NCBI RefSeq assembly: GCF_010093135.1
Contig: NZ_PDWK01000025.1
Coordinates: forward strand, 1-42,002
Length of the DNA stretch: 42,002 nt
Reading direction: 5' to 3'
Origin: Pseudoxanthomonas taiwanensis
Lineage (GTDB): Bacteria; Pseudomonadota; Gammaproteobacteria; Xanthomonadales; Xanthomonadaceae
Shown here: piece after piece, positions 23,801-31,475 of the stretch
Numbering within the stretch: the stretch's first letter is position 1
Layout of the letters: every line of letters starts with the position of its first letter
Notes under the pieces: model-generated
What the model was told of the DNA's origin: nothing
Seen by the model: only the letters and a program-made list of their open reading frames with translations
The model's database searches: none
Position numbers and translations under genes: made by a program

Positions 23801-24176
23801 GGCCCAGCGCCGCGACCAGGGTGACGCTGGCGGCCAGCCAGGCGTCCTTGCCCAGGCGGGTGGCGATCAGGTCGGCCAGCGAGGTGGCGTTGGTCTCGCG
23901 GGCCAGGCGCACCAGCCGGACCATGAAGCCCACGGCCAGCGCGTAGAACAGGATGGCGCCGACGAAGGTCGGCGGCAGCGGCCAGCCGTAGCGGTCGGCC
24001 TGGGTGACCGTGCCGTAGAAGGTCCAGGACGTGCAGGGCACCGCCAGCGACAGCGCGTAGACGTGGCGCCAGCCGCCGGCCAGCAGCGCCGGCCGGCGCT
24101 CGGCGTACAGCGCGGTGCCGAACATCAGCCCCAGCCACACCAGCGCGGCCAGGCCCACCACCCAGATGCTCAGCAT
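20817..24176 (-). CDS. Hybrid sensor kinase with SLC5 transporter domain (CrbS/MxtR-like)
   Basis: A 1119-residue protein. Residues 1 to about 500 form a sodium-solute-symporter-like (SLC5) region with about 13 membrane segments. A PAS domain follows (about 600-720), then a coiled coil (725-760), the phosphoacceptor domain with H770 in AAIGHDLLQPLH, and an ATPase domain with DTGPGIP and GLGLGLS. The receiver at the end has D1049 in LLDYH and K1099 in LSKPVRP. The architecture matches CrbS, MxtR and CbrA, kinases that respond to acetate or carbon status. The LuxR-type regulator at 19298 is its probable partner. It is transcribed downstream of the TonB receptor gene, with a very stable hairpin between them. 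Confidence 0.92.
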   Translation of the reverse strand: MLSIWVVGLAALVWLGLMFGTALYAERRPALLAGGWRHVYALSLAVPCTSWTFYGTVTQADRYGWPLPPTFVGAILFYALAVGFMVRLVRLARETNATSLADLIATRLGKDAWLAASVTLVAALGLVPYIALQLKAVTMSLATLVPGMAGAGPPWRDGAPYVALAMAPFAMLFGTRRASAAEHNRGLVLAMAFESLFKLAAMLALGAFVWFGLGSLPEVPAPPPEPPAGGFMPLVLLGALAMVVLPRQFHVGVVECRAGRHGRSARWLFPLYLLAIAAPTLPLAHAGRALLGDAVPSDMYALALPLAHGQGGLALFAFLGGLSAATGMVVVSTLTLSLMIGNHWFAPGLLRGAWSRGGDGDRRGDLLRLRRAGIAAIMLLAWAYSRLVAGSETLADVGAVSFSALATLVPVLGFAVWRPQTPPRAAIAGVVAGFLTWAWVLLTPTVAAAAGWQAPWLEDGPFGQRWLAPGALFGLTGWSPLGRAVGASLFMGTLAPLLAMAWRREAPRRASRHLDADALRDAGRRFLPWERVEALLADAPREGPVPAQVEARLERELSAVLGAASARLLLDAARRESSDLETVAAIVGEASQDLRFNQQVLQAALQNMSQGISVIDRDHRLVAWNRRYAELFGFPEELLQVGRPIADLTRWSLQRMPLRAGDAAPADGRALERAVERRLAFMRAGTPHLTERVFPDGSIVEIRGNPMPGGGFVATFTDVTAFRQAERALKRANETLEQRVAERTALLETAKREAEHANDAKSRFLAAIGHDLLQPLHAAQLFVDSLSQQLEDAGIGRGPRETLRQLGGALDSTPDLLSGLLDMSRLEAGGLVPAPRAFPLDEVLAPLAEQFRALAADRGLRLSFHGTRAWTHTDPQLLRRVLQTFLANAVRYTASGRVVLGVRRHGGRLRIEVHDTGPGIPEAARQAIFEEFRRGEGAPGQGLGLGLSIADRIARLLEAPLSVRSTPGRGSVFVVEVAQVAAPAAAAPVPAGGHGLAGRRLLVVDNDPDALAALAQLLEGWGCQVLRAAGGAQAEAALAGGAADLWLLDYHLDDGDTGVALAARLAGRFGGAPCLVLSADAGEGVRRAVREADLTLLSKPVRPLALKSVLDRLLAASRL

Positions 24177-24233
24177 CCCCCGTTCCCCGACACCCGCCCG
24201 TCCTCCGGCCCCTCGCCGGTCCCGAGCATAGCG

Positions 24234-24264
24234 CGACGGCGGCGGGCCGGGCCCGCCGCCGTCG
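24234..24264 (-). terminator. 14-bp GC hairpin between TonB receptor and sensor kinase genes
   Basis: CGACGGCGGCGGGC (24234-24247) pairs perfectly with GCCCGCCGCCGTCG (24251-24264) around a three-base loop, 25 bases after the TonB receptor stop. No T tract follows on the minus strand. It may act as a factor-dependent or partial terminator, or protect the receptor mRNA 3' end. Confidence 0.5.
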
Positions 24265-24288
24265 TTTCCGGTCCGGCCTGTGGACGGA

Positions 24289-26568
24289 TCAGAAGTTGTA
24301 GCGCACCGACACGTACCAGTTGCGCGGCAGGCCGTAGTAGGCGGTCTGGATGTTGGCCACCGAGGAGAATTCCTGGCCCTCGATCATGTAGACCTCGTCG
24401 GTGAGGTTGCGCACGCCGGCGCGCACCTGCCAGGCGTAGGACGGCGAATCCCACACGCCGTACACGCCGGCCACGGTGTAGCCCTCCTGGCTGAGCACGG
24501 CGCGGTTGTCCACCGACAGCCAGGTGCGGCTGCGGTAGGACACGTCGCCGCCGATGCCCAGAGTGCCGCCATTGGCCAGGGCGAAGTTGTGCTGGACAGC
24601 CAGGCGCCCGGTGAACTCCGGCGAGAACGGCACATGGTCGCGGCTGAGGGTCGGGTCGTAGAGCGGGTACGACGGATCCATGCGGAAGTCGTCGAAGCGC
24701 TGGTACCCGGCGTCCAGCCAGCTCAGCTGCGCGCTGACCACGGTCGAGGCGCCCAGCAGCGCGCTGCCCTCCAGCTCCAGGCCCTTGATGTCCAGCTCGG
24801 CGGCGTTCAGCACCGGGAAGGTGCTGGAATCCTGCGCCACGCGCGCCTGGAAGTCCTTGTAGTCGCTGACGAAGGCGGTGACGCTGCCACGCATGCGGCG
24901 GTCGGAGGACTGCGCCTTCAGGCCGGCCTCGTAGGTCCAGACGAACTCCGGATCGAACATCGGCTCGGCCACGTCGGCGGCGGAGTTGGCGCGGCCGTTG
25001 AAGCCGCCGGACTTGAAGCCGCGGTTGGCCGACACGTAACCCATCAGGTTGTCGCTGAAGGCCTTCTGCAGGCTCAGCGACGGAGTCACGGCGGTCCACG
25101 AGGCGCGGGTCCGCGGCAGGTCCACGGTGCCGTTGAGCATGGACGCCGGGAACAGCCCCAGGAACAGGCCCTGCGACTCCCAGAAGGTGCTGGTGGTGCG
25201 CTCGTACTCCTTCTCGTCCCTGGTCCAGCGCACGCCCGCGGCCAGGGTCCAGGTCGGCGTGAACTCCCAGCTGACGTGGGCGAAGACGGCCTTGCTGGTG
25301 GTGGTCAGATCGTCCTCGATGGTGCGCAGGAACCCGGCCGGCTGGCCCTGGATCAGGTAGATGTCGTCGCCGTAGGCCTCCTGGTAGGAGGGCACGTCCT
25401 CCTGCATCCAGTAGGCGCCGAAGGTGGCGTGCAGGTTGCCGCCGTTGTCGTAATGCAGCTGGAACTCCTGGCTCTTCTGCTCCTGGTCCAGCGCCACCAG
25501 CACGTCGCCCAGCTCGTACTCGGAGGCGTCGATGTCGATGAAGGAACTGGTGTCCAGCTTGCGGAAGGCGCTGATGCTCTTCAGCGTCCAGGCCTCGTTG
25601 ATGTCCCAGTCCATGGACAGGGAGACGCCGGAGTGCTTCATGCTCTGGCCCTTGCCGGGCTCGAACGAGGTTTCCGCCGAGCGGTCCCACTTGCCGGTGG
25701 CGCCCGGCACCAGCACGGCGACCGGGAGCTGGGTGTTCAGCTCGCTCAGGATCAGCGGGGCCATGGGCCGGCCCATGGTCAGATTGGCGTCCTGCTTGGT
25801 GTGGTCCACGGACAGCATGGCCTGGAAGTTCTCCACCGGACGGAAGGCCAGCTTCACGCGCACGGCCAGGGTGTCGTCGTCGTTGAAGTCGTCGCCGCTG
25901 GCGCGGTTCTCGACGTAGCCGTCGTTGGTGATCTTGGCCATGGCGATGCTGGCCGCGACCGTGTCGTTGAGCTGGCCGCCGGCGTAGAAGCGGCCCTCCA
26001 GACGGCCGTAGTCGCCCACGGTAAGCTCCGCCGAACCGCCCGCGTCGTCGAACGGGTTCTTGGTAGTCAGCTTGATCGCGCCGCCGGTGGAGTTCTTGCC
26101 GTACAGGGTCCCCTGCGGGCCGCGCAGCACCTCGACCTGCTGCACGTCGAACAGCGAGAACAGGGCGCCGTTGATGCGCGAGTAGTACACGTCGTCCACG
26201 TACATGCCCACGCCCGGGTCGAACGTCTGCAGCGCATCCGGCTGGCCGATGCCGCGGATGAACACGTTGACGCTGTTGGCCGAGCCGCGGCCCTGGACGA
26301 TGTTCAGGTTGGGCACGGCACCCTGCAGGCCGTCCACGTTGCTGGCCTGCAGGTCCTTCAGCTGCTCCTCGCCGAAGGCGGACACCGCCACCGGCACGTC
26401 CTGGATGGACTCGGCGCGGCGCCGCGCGGTCACGGTGACCTGGTCCAGCGTGGTGGCGTCGGCCTGCGCCGTCGCGCCGGCGGCCGCCTGGCCTTCCTGC
26501 GCCCAGGCCAGCGACGCGGGGACCAGCAGCACGCTGCCGATGGCCATGCTCAGGTACTTGCGCTTCAT
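24289..26568 (-). CDS. TonB-dependent outer-membrane receptor
   Basis: A 759-residue energy-coupled outer-membrane transporter. It has a signal peptide (about residues 1-23, ending AWA), a TonB box LDQVTVTA near residue 41, and a plug domain (IQDVPVAVSAFGEEQL, VFIRGIGQ, VEVLRGPQGTLYGKNS). A beta barrel follows that ends in the aromatic motif YVSVRYNF. The start is backed by GGAGGGGAG directly upstream. The substrate is not readable from sequence. The divergent GntP permease and the nearby oligomer hydrolase suggest 3-hydroxybutyrate oligomers or related hydroxy acids, and this is an inference from context. A hairpin lies in the leader (26594-26613). Confidence 0.92.
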   Translation of the reverse strand: MKRKYLSMAIGSVLLVPASLAWAQEGQAAAGATAQADATTLDQVTVTARRRAESIQDVPVAVSAFGEEQLKDLQASNVDGLQGAVPNLNIVQGRGSANSVNVFIRGIGQPDALQTFDPGVGMYVDDVYYSRINGALFSLFDVQQVEVLRGPQGTLYGKNSTGGAIKLTTKNPFDDAGGSAELTVGDYGRLEGRFYAGGQLNDTVAASIAMAKITNDGYVENRASGDDFNDDDTLAVRVKLAFRPVENFQAMLSVDHTKQDANLTMGRPMAPLILSELNTQLPVAVLVPGATGKWDRSAETSFEPGKGQSMKHSGVSLSMDWDINEAWTLKSISAFRKLDTSSFIDIDASEYELGDVLVALDQEQKSQEFQLHYDNGGNLHATFGAYWMQEDVPSYQEAYGDDIYLIQGQPAGFLRTIEDDLTTTSKAVFAHVSWEFTPTWTLAAGVRWTRDEKEYERTTSTFWESQGLFLGLFPASMLNGTVDLPRTRASWTAVTPSLSLQKAFSDNLMGYVSANRGFKSGGFNGRANSAADVAEPMFDPEFVWTYEAGLKAQSSDRRMRGSVTAFVSDYKDFQARVAQDSSTFPVLNAAELDIKGLELEGSALLGASTVVSAQLSWLDAGYQRFDDFRMDPSYPLYDPTLSRDHVPFSPEFTGRLAVQHNFALANGGTLGIGGDVSYRSRTWLSVDNRAVLSQEGYTVAGVYGVWDSPSYAWQVRAGVRNLTDEVYMIEGQEFSSVANIQTAYYGLPRNWYVSVRYNF

Positions 26569-26593
26569 CTCCCCTCCTCCCGGGTATGACAGG

Positions 26594-26613
26594 GGCGGCG
26601 AACGGTCGCCGCC
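26594..26613 (-). repeat. 8-bp hairpin in the TonB receptor leader
   Basis: GGCGGCGA (26594-26601) and TCGCCGCC (26606-26613) form perfect arms around a four-base loop, about 25 bases before the receptor start. It could tune translation or mRNA stability, but chance is possible in such GC-rich sequence. Confidence 0.35.
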
Positions 26614-26650
26614 GACGCCCGGCAAGGTACGCGCCCCTCGGCGGGGCCGG

Positions 26651-26666
26651 CATCGTCCGTTGGTAC
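26651..26666 (+). promoter_or_regulatory. Shared 16-bp motif, copy 2
   Basis: CATCGTCCGTTGGTAC differs from the copy at 18426-18441 at two of 16 positions. It lies between the divergent TonB receptor and GntP genes. A possible -10 (GATACT, 26693-26698) begins 27 bases after it, against 26 in the other promoter, and the orientation toward the plus-strand gene is the same. It is a candidate activator site for the local response regulator. Confidence 0.5.
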
Positions 26667-26739
26667 AGTGGGCCGCGGCCGCGCACCCTGCCGATACTGC
26701 CGGCGCCCCGCCGACTGGGAGGCGGGCGGAGTGCGTGCA

Positions 26740-28143
26740 ATGTCCTTCCTGATCGTGCTGGCGGCGCTGGCGTTCCTGATGCTGGTCGCCTACCGCGGCT
26801 ACAGCGTGATCCTGTTCGCGCCGGTGGCCGCCCTGGGCGCGGTGCTGCTGACCGATCCGAGCCTGGTGGCGCCGATGTTCACCGGGCTGTTCATGGACAG
26901 GATGGTCGGCTTCCTGAAGCTGTACTTCCCGGTGTTCCTGCTGGGCGCGGTGTTCGGCAAGCTGATCGAGATCTCCGGCTTCTCCAAGGCCATCGTCGCG
27001 GCCACCATCCGCCTGGTCGGCGCACAGCGGGCGATGCTGTCCATCGTGCTGGTGTGCGCGCTGCTGACCTACGGCGGCGTGTCGCTGTTCGTGGTGGTGT
27101 TCGCGGTCTATCCGTTCGCCGCCGAGCTGTTCCGGCAAAGCAACATCCCCAAGCGGCTGATCCCCGGCACCATCGCCCTGGGCGCGTTCACCTTCACCAT
27201 GGACGCGCTGCCGGGCACGCCGCAGATCCAGAACATCATCCCCACCGCGTTCTTCGGCACCGACAGCTGGGCCGCGCCGGTGCTGGGCAGCCTGGGCACG
27301 GTGTTCATCCTGGTCCTGGGCATGGCCTACCTGGAGTGGTGCCGGCGCGCGGCCGCCCGCAACGGCGAGGGCTACGACAGCGGCATGGCGTTGCGCAACG
27401 AGCCCGAGCCCTTCCGCGGCGAGCGCCTGGCCCATCCGCTGGTGGCCATCCTGCCGCTGGTGCTGGTGGGCGTGGCCAATTTCCTGTTCACCCGCTGGAT
27501 TCCGCAGCTGTACGGGGCCACCCACAGCTTCGTGCCGGCGGTGGTCGGCAACCCCGCGCCGGTGGTGCAGGAGGTGTCCAAGGTCGCCGCCATCTGGGCG
27601 GTGCAAGGTGCGCTGCTGGTCGGCATCCTCAGCGTGCTGGCCTTTGCCTGGAAGCCTGTGGTGGCGGCCTTCGCCGAGGGCACCCGCGCGGCCATCGGCG
27701 GCGCCCTGCTGGCCTCGATGAACACCGCCTCCGAGTACGGCTTCGGCGCGGTGATCGCCGCCCTGCCCGGCTTCCTGGTGGTGGCCGACGCGCTGGGCGC
27801 GATCCCCAACCCGCTGGTCAACGAGGCGGTGTCGGTGACCGCGCTGGCCGGCATCACCGGTTCGGCCTCCGGCGGCATGAGCATCGCCCTGGCGGCCATG
27901 GCCGACAGCTTCATCGCCAACGCCCAGGCCGCCGGCATCCCGATGGAGGTGCTGCACCGGGTGGCGGCGATGGCCTCCGGCGGCATGGACACCCTGCCGC
28001 ACAACGGCGCGGTGATCACCCTGCTGGCGGTCCCCGGCCTGACCCACCGCCAGTCCTACAAGGACGTGTTCGCCATCACCCTGGTCAAGACCCTGGCGGT
28101 GTTCTTCGTCATCGGCGTGTTCTACGCCACCGGCTGGGCGTGA
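26740..28143 (+). CDS. GntP-family permease, probable 3-hydroxybutyrate uptake
   Basis: A 467-residue inner-membrane proton symporter of the gluconate permease family, with about 12 hydrophobic segments and conserved glycine-rich patches such as TYGGVSLFVVVFAVYPF and ITGSASGGMSIAL. Members of this family sit beside 3-hydroxybutyrate dehydrogenase genes in Pseudomonas and are taken as hydroxybutyrate permeases. The context here supports the same role, but gluconate or another hydroxy acid remains possible. ATG 26740 is used, with GCGGA upstream. It is divergent from the TonB receptor gene and shares with bdhA a 16-bp promoter motif. Confidence 0.88.
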   Translation: MSFLIVLAALAFLMLVAYRGYSVILFAPVAALGAVLLTDPSLVAPMFTGLFMDRMVGFLKLYFPVFLLGAVFGKLIEISGFSKAIVAATIRLVGAQRAMLSIVLVCALLTYGGVSLFVVVFAVYPFAAELFRQSNIPKRLIPGTIALGAFTFTMDALPGTPQIQNIIPTAFFGTDSWAAPVLGSLGTVFILVLGMAYLEWCRRAAARNGEGYDSGMALRNEPEPFRGERLAHPLVAILPLVLVGVANFLFTRWIPQLYGATHSFVPAVVGNPAPVVQEVSKVAAIWAVQGALLVGILSVLAFAWKPVVAAFAEGTRAAIGGALLASMNTASEYGFGAVIAALPGFLVVADALGAIPNPLVNEAVSVTALAGITGSASGGMSIALAAMADSFIANAQAAGIPMEVLHRVAAMASGGMDTLPHNGAVITLLAVPGLTHRQSYKDVFAITLVKTLAVFFVIGVFYATGWA

Positions 28144-28150
28144 GCCGCGC

Positions 28151-28936
28151 TCAGCCGCCGTGGCCCCCGGCCGCCGCGCCGGAGGCGACGGTCGCGCCGC
28201 CGGCGCAGTCGCCGGCCAGCAGGCGCGAACCGCGCAGCCAGTCCGGATCCGGGTAGTAGGCGAAGACGAAGGCGCCCCCGCGCAGGCTGTCGATCAGCGG
28301 CCGCGCCACCTGCGGACGCACCGCCGGACAGCCCAGGCTGCGCCCCAGCCGCCCCTGCAGCCGGGCGGCCACCGGGTCCACGTAGGGCGCACCGTGGATG
28401 ACGATGGCCCGCTCGCGGGCGCGGTCGTTGAAGCCCGGCTCCAGGCCGCGCAGGCGCAGCGAGTAGCCGTTGCCGCCGACGTAGGTCTCCTGCGCGGCGA
28501 AGGCGCCCAGGCTGGTCATGTGGCTGCCATCGGCGTTGGAGAAGCGCCGGGCCAGGTTGTCGCCGCTGTTGCGGCCATGCGCGACCCATTCCTCGAACAG
28601 CAGGCGGCCGCCGGCCAGGTCGAACACCCACAGCCGCGGTTCGGTGGACGGGCGCGAATAGTCGATCACCCCCAGCCGGCGCGGATCCACGCCCGCCTGC
28701 GGGTCACGCAACGCACAGGACATGGCCCGCACGGCCAGGGCCAGCACCTGGTGGTCGGCCGCCGGCGCGGCCTCGGCCAGGCGCCGGACCAGGTCGGCTT
28801 CGGCAACGGCGGCGTCCGCCGCCTCGACGGGGGGCACACCCTCCGGCCGCGTGGCCGGCACCACCGGCGGCGCGGCGGCCAGCAGCAGGGGGAACAGGGC
28901 CAGCCGGCGGCCGGCGCGCAACCTCGGGGACTTCAT
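28151..28936 (-). CDS. Murein L,D-transpeptidase-type protein (YkuD_2)
   Basis: A 261-residue exported protein of the murein L,D-transpeptidase catalytic-domain family. A signal-like N-terminus (RRLALFPLLLAAAPP) is followed by the catalytic region, with H181 in VIHGAPYV and C203 in GRSLGCPAV. The conserved FSNADGSHMTSLGAF block is typical. It probably acts in the periplasm on peptidoglycan cross-links or lipoprotein attachment. The exact reaction is unknown for this subfamily. It ends seven bases from the convergent GntP gene, and a second L,D-transpeptidase gene lies 63 bases upstream in the same direction. Confidence 0.85.
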   Translation of the reverse strand: MKSPRLRAGRRLALFPLLLAAAPPVVPATRPEGVPPVEAADAAVAEADLVRRLAEAAPAADHQVLALAVRAMSCALRDPQAGVDPRRLGVIDYSRPSTEPRLWVFDLAGGRLLFEEWVAHGRNSGDNLARRFSNADGSHMTSLGAFAAQETYVGGNGYSLRLRGLEPGFNDRARERAIVIHGAPYVDPVAARLQGRLGRSLGCPAVRPQVARPLIDSLRGGAFVFAYYPDPDWLRGSRLLAGDCAGGATVASGAAAGGHGG

Positions 28937-28999
28937 CCGGCAATTCCGCGTGGGGAGCGTGGGCCGGGCTCCCCGGGCCCACGCCGCAAGCCTGGCCGA

Positions 29000-30076
29000 T
29001 CAGCCGCCGGATTCCAACAGCGGCTGCGCCTCCCGTTCATCCCCCGGCCGGCGTAGCGCCGGCAGGTCGGTCACCAGCACCGTGGTGCCGGGCACCAGCG
29101 CGTCGTACAGGCGCCGGGCGAAGCCGGGCGGCAGGCGCAGCGGCTGGCTGGGCCGGCGCAGCAGGTCAGGTCCCGGCGCGGCAATGGCGCCCTCCCCGTC
29201 CCCTGCCGTCTCCGGCCGCGGCCCCGGCGGATCGAGGATGGGATAGGCGGTCCAACGCCGCGAGGGGCGCGAGGGGTCCAGCAGGCTGGCGCCCTCGCCG
29301 CTGCCGGCCTCCATCACGAACAGGGTGGTGCCGCGGAACGCCGGCGCGCCCTCCGGCAGCTCCAGCGCCGCCTCCCCCACCAGCACGCCGCCGCGCAGCA
29401 CGTACACGCGGCGGTCGGCCAGGCTCACCACCACCCCGGTGCGCCCCTCCGGCGCGGCCGCATCGTCCCACAGGTAGCCGGGCCCGCCGGCCTCCGGCAG
29501 GGGCAGCGGCAGACCGCCGGCGGACACCGGCGCCAGCACCGCCGGGTACACCAGGGTGGTCGGCGCGGCGCGGGCGTCGGCCACCACCACGGTGTCGCCG
29601 TTGCGGGTGATGGCGAACAGCTTCTCGGCGAAGGCCTGCGGCAGGCGCACGCAGCCGTGCGAGGCCGGATAGCCCGGCAGGGTGCCTCCGTGCAGGGCGA
29701 TGCCGTCCCAGGTCAGGCGCTGCATGTACGGCATCGGCGCGCCGTCGTAGAGGTTGGAGTGGTGCTCCCGCTTCTTCTGCAGGATGGTGAACACGCCGGT
29801 GGGCGTTTCCTTGCCCGGCCTGCCGGAGCTGATCGTGGACACGCCGATGGCGATGCCGTTGCGGTAGACGTAGGCACGCTGCTCGTCGAGGCTGACCACC
29901 AGCACCACCGGGCCGTCCGGCGCCACCTCCGGATGCCACAGGAACTCGCCCGGACTGAGGTCCAGCGGCCCGCGCGGGGCCGCCTCCTGCGCCGCGGCGC
30001 CAGCGACGGCCAGCAGCATCAGCAGCAACGCCGCCAGGTGGCGCCACGGGCGCGGCGTGTTCGCCTCCCCCTTCAT
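29000..30076 (-). CDS. L,D-transpeptidase with degenerate second domain
   Basis: A 358-residue periplasmic protein with a signal peptide (about residues 1-29). Next comes a YkuD catalytic domain with H129 in LHGGT and the motif SHGCVRLP with C142. The second half repeats the pattern of the domain opening (GVVVSLADRRVYVLRGGVLVG against PVVLVVSLDEQRAYVYRNG) but lacks the HGC motif, so it looks like a duplicated, inactive domain. The start is supported by GGGGAGGAGC just before ATG 30076. It probably forms 3-3 cross-links or attaches proteins to peptidoglycan. Confidence 0.88.
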   Translation of the reverse strand: MKGEANTPRPWRHLAALLLMLLAVAGAAAQEAAPRGPLDLSPGEFLWHPEVAPDGPVVLVVSLDEQRAYVYRNGIAIGVSTISSGRPGKETPTGVFTILQKKREHHSNLYDGAPMPYMQRLTWDGIALHGGTLPGYPASHGCVRLPQAFAEKLFAITRNGDTVVVADARAAPTTLVYPAVLAPVSAGGLPLPLPEAGGPGYLWDDAAAPEGRTGVVVSLADRRVYVLRGGVLVGEAALELPEGAPAFRGTTLFVMEAGSGEGASLLDPSRPSRRWTAYPILDPPGPRPETAGDGEGAIAAPGPDLLRRPSQPLRLPPGFARRLYDALVPGTTVLVTDLPALRRPGDEREAQPLLESGG

Positions 30077-30150
30077 GCTCCTCCCCGGATGCGGCCGTCG
30101 GCCAAGGGTAACCGCCCGGCGCGCGGCACGGGGCGGCCGGCCCTGCCCGT

Positions 30151-31452
30151 TCAGGCCAGCAGGTGCCGGCGCAGCGCGTCGTAGTCCGGCGGCAGCGGCC
30201 GGGCATGGGCCGGCCGCGCCAGCAGCGCGGCCAGCGCCGGCGGCACCGGCACCGGGCCGACCAGCGGCTCGACCACTGCCTCGAACTTGGCCGGATGCGC
30301 GGTGGCGGCCACCGCCCAGTCACCCTCCACCCCCTGCGCGCGCAGCGTCTCCAACACGTGCACCGCGGTAGCGGTGTGCGGACAGAACACCTCGCCATGG
30401 CGCGCGTGGCGCGCAGCGATGGTGGCGCGGATCGCTGCGTCGTCCACCGCCATCGCGGTGAAGGAAGCGCGCAGCGCCGCGTCGTCGCCGCGGTACAGCC
30501 AGCGCAGGCGCTCGAAGTTGCTCGGCGCGCCCCCGTCCATGGCGTTGGCCAGGGTGGCCAGGCTGGCGCGCGGCAGGTACGGGCCGCCGTCGAAGTACTC
30601 CGGCAGCACGCGGTTGGCGTTGGTGGCCAGCACGATGCGGCCCAGAGGCACGCCCTGGGTGCGCGCCAGGACCGCCGCCAGGGCGTTGCCGAGGTTGCCG
30701 GTGGGCACCACGAAGTTGAGTTCCCGGCCGGTGGCGGCGTGGTGGGCCAGTGCCGCGTGGGCGTAGTAGCTCATCTGCGGCAACAGCCGGCCCAGGCTGA
30801 TGCTGTTGGCCGAGCTGAGCGGCACCTGCGCCTGCAGCTGCGCGTCGTTGAGCGCCTGCTTGACCAGGGCCTGGCAGTCGTCGAAGGAGCCGGCCACGCG
30901 CAGGGCCTGCACGTTGCCGCCGAAGCAGCCCAGCTGGTGCGCCTGGCGCGGCGAGACCCGCCCGTCCGGGTACAGCACCACCACGCGCAGGCCCGGCCGG
31001 CCGTGGAAGGCGGCGGCCACCGCCGCGCCGGTGTCGCCCGAGGTGGCCACCAGGATGGTCAGCGGCCGCTCCGCGCCACGGCGCAGGCGCGCCAGGCAGG
31101 CGGCCAGGAAGCGCGCGCCCACGTCCTTGAACGCCGCGGTCGGGCCGTGGAACAGCTCCAGCACATGGTCGCCGGGGGTGGCCAGCGGGCGCAGCGGCAC
31201 CGGGAAGTCCAGGGCCTCGGCGCAGATGGCCGGCAGCTTGGCGGCCAGCGCATCGCCCGCGAAGAACGGTGCCAGCAGCGTGGCGGTGGTCCGGGCCAGG
31301 TCGGGGCCGGCCTGCAGCGCGCGCGGCGGCGGCAGTTCCGCCGGCACATACAGGCCGCCGTCCGGGGCCAGGCCGGCGGCGATGGCCTGGCCCAGCCCGA
31401 CGGCGGGTGCGGCGTTGCGGGTGGAGACGTAGTCCATGCGGGGCGTATCCAT
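30151..31452 (-). CDS. thrC: Threonine synthase
   Basis: PLP enzyme converting O-phosphohomoserine to threonine, the last step of the pathway. The product (433 residues from ATG 31452) has the N-terminal pattern YVSTRNAAPAVGLGQAIAAG and the PLP lysine in GPTAAFKDVGARF. SGDTGAA and the phosphate loop near PTGNLGNALA follow. The start is uncertain: ATG 31437 begins at the conserved core, and GTG 31479 overlaps the thrB stop (GTGA) in the style of this operon. It is third in the thrABC order on the minus strand. Confidence 0.92.
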   Translation of the reverse strand: MDTPRMDYVSTRNAAPAVGLGQAIAAGLAPDGGLYVPAELPPPRALQAGPDLARTTATLLAPFFAGDALAAKLPAICAEALDFPVPLRPLATPGDHVLELFHGPTAAFKDVGARFLAACLARLRRGAERPLTILVATSGDTGAAVAAAFHGRPGLRVVVLYPDGRVSPRQAHQLGCFGGNVQALRVAGSFDDCQALVKQALNDAQLQAQVPLSSANSISLGRLLPQMSYYAHAALAHHAATGRELNFVVPTGNLGNALAAVLARTQGVPLGRIVLATNANRVLPEYFDGGPYLPRASLATLANAMDGGAPSNFERLRWLYRGDDAALRASFTAMAVDDAAIRATIAARHARHGEVFCPHTATAVHVLETLRAQGVEGDWAVAATAHPAKFEAVVEPLVGPVPVPPALAALLARPAHARPLPPDYDALRRHLLA

Positions 31453-31475
31453 GTCCGGAAGGAGGGCGGCGGTGC

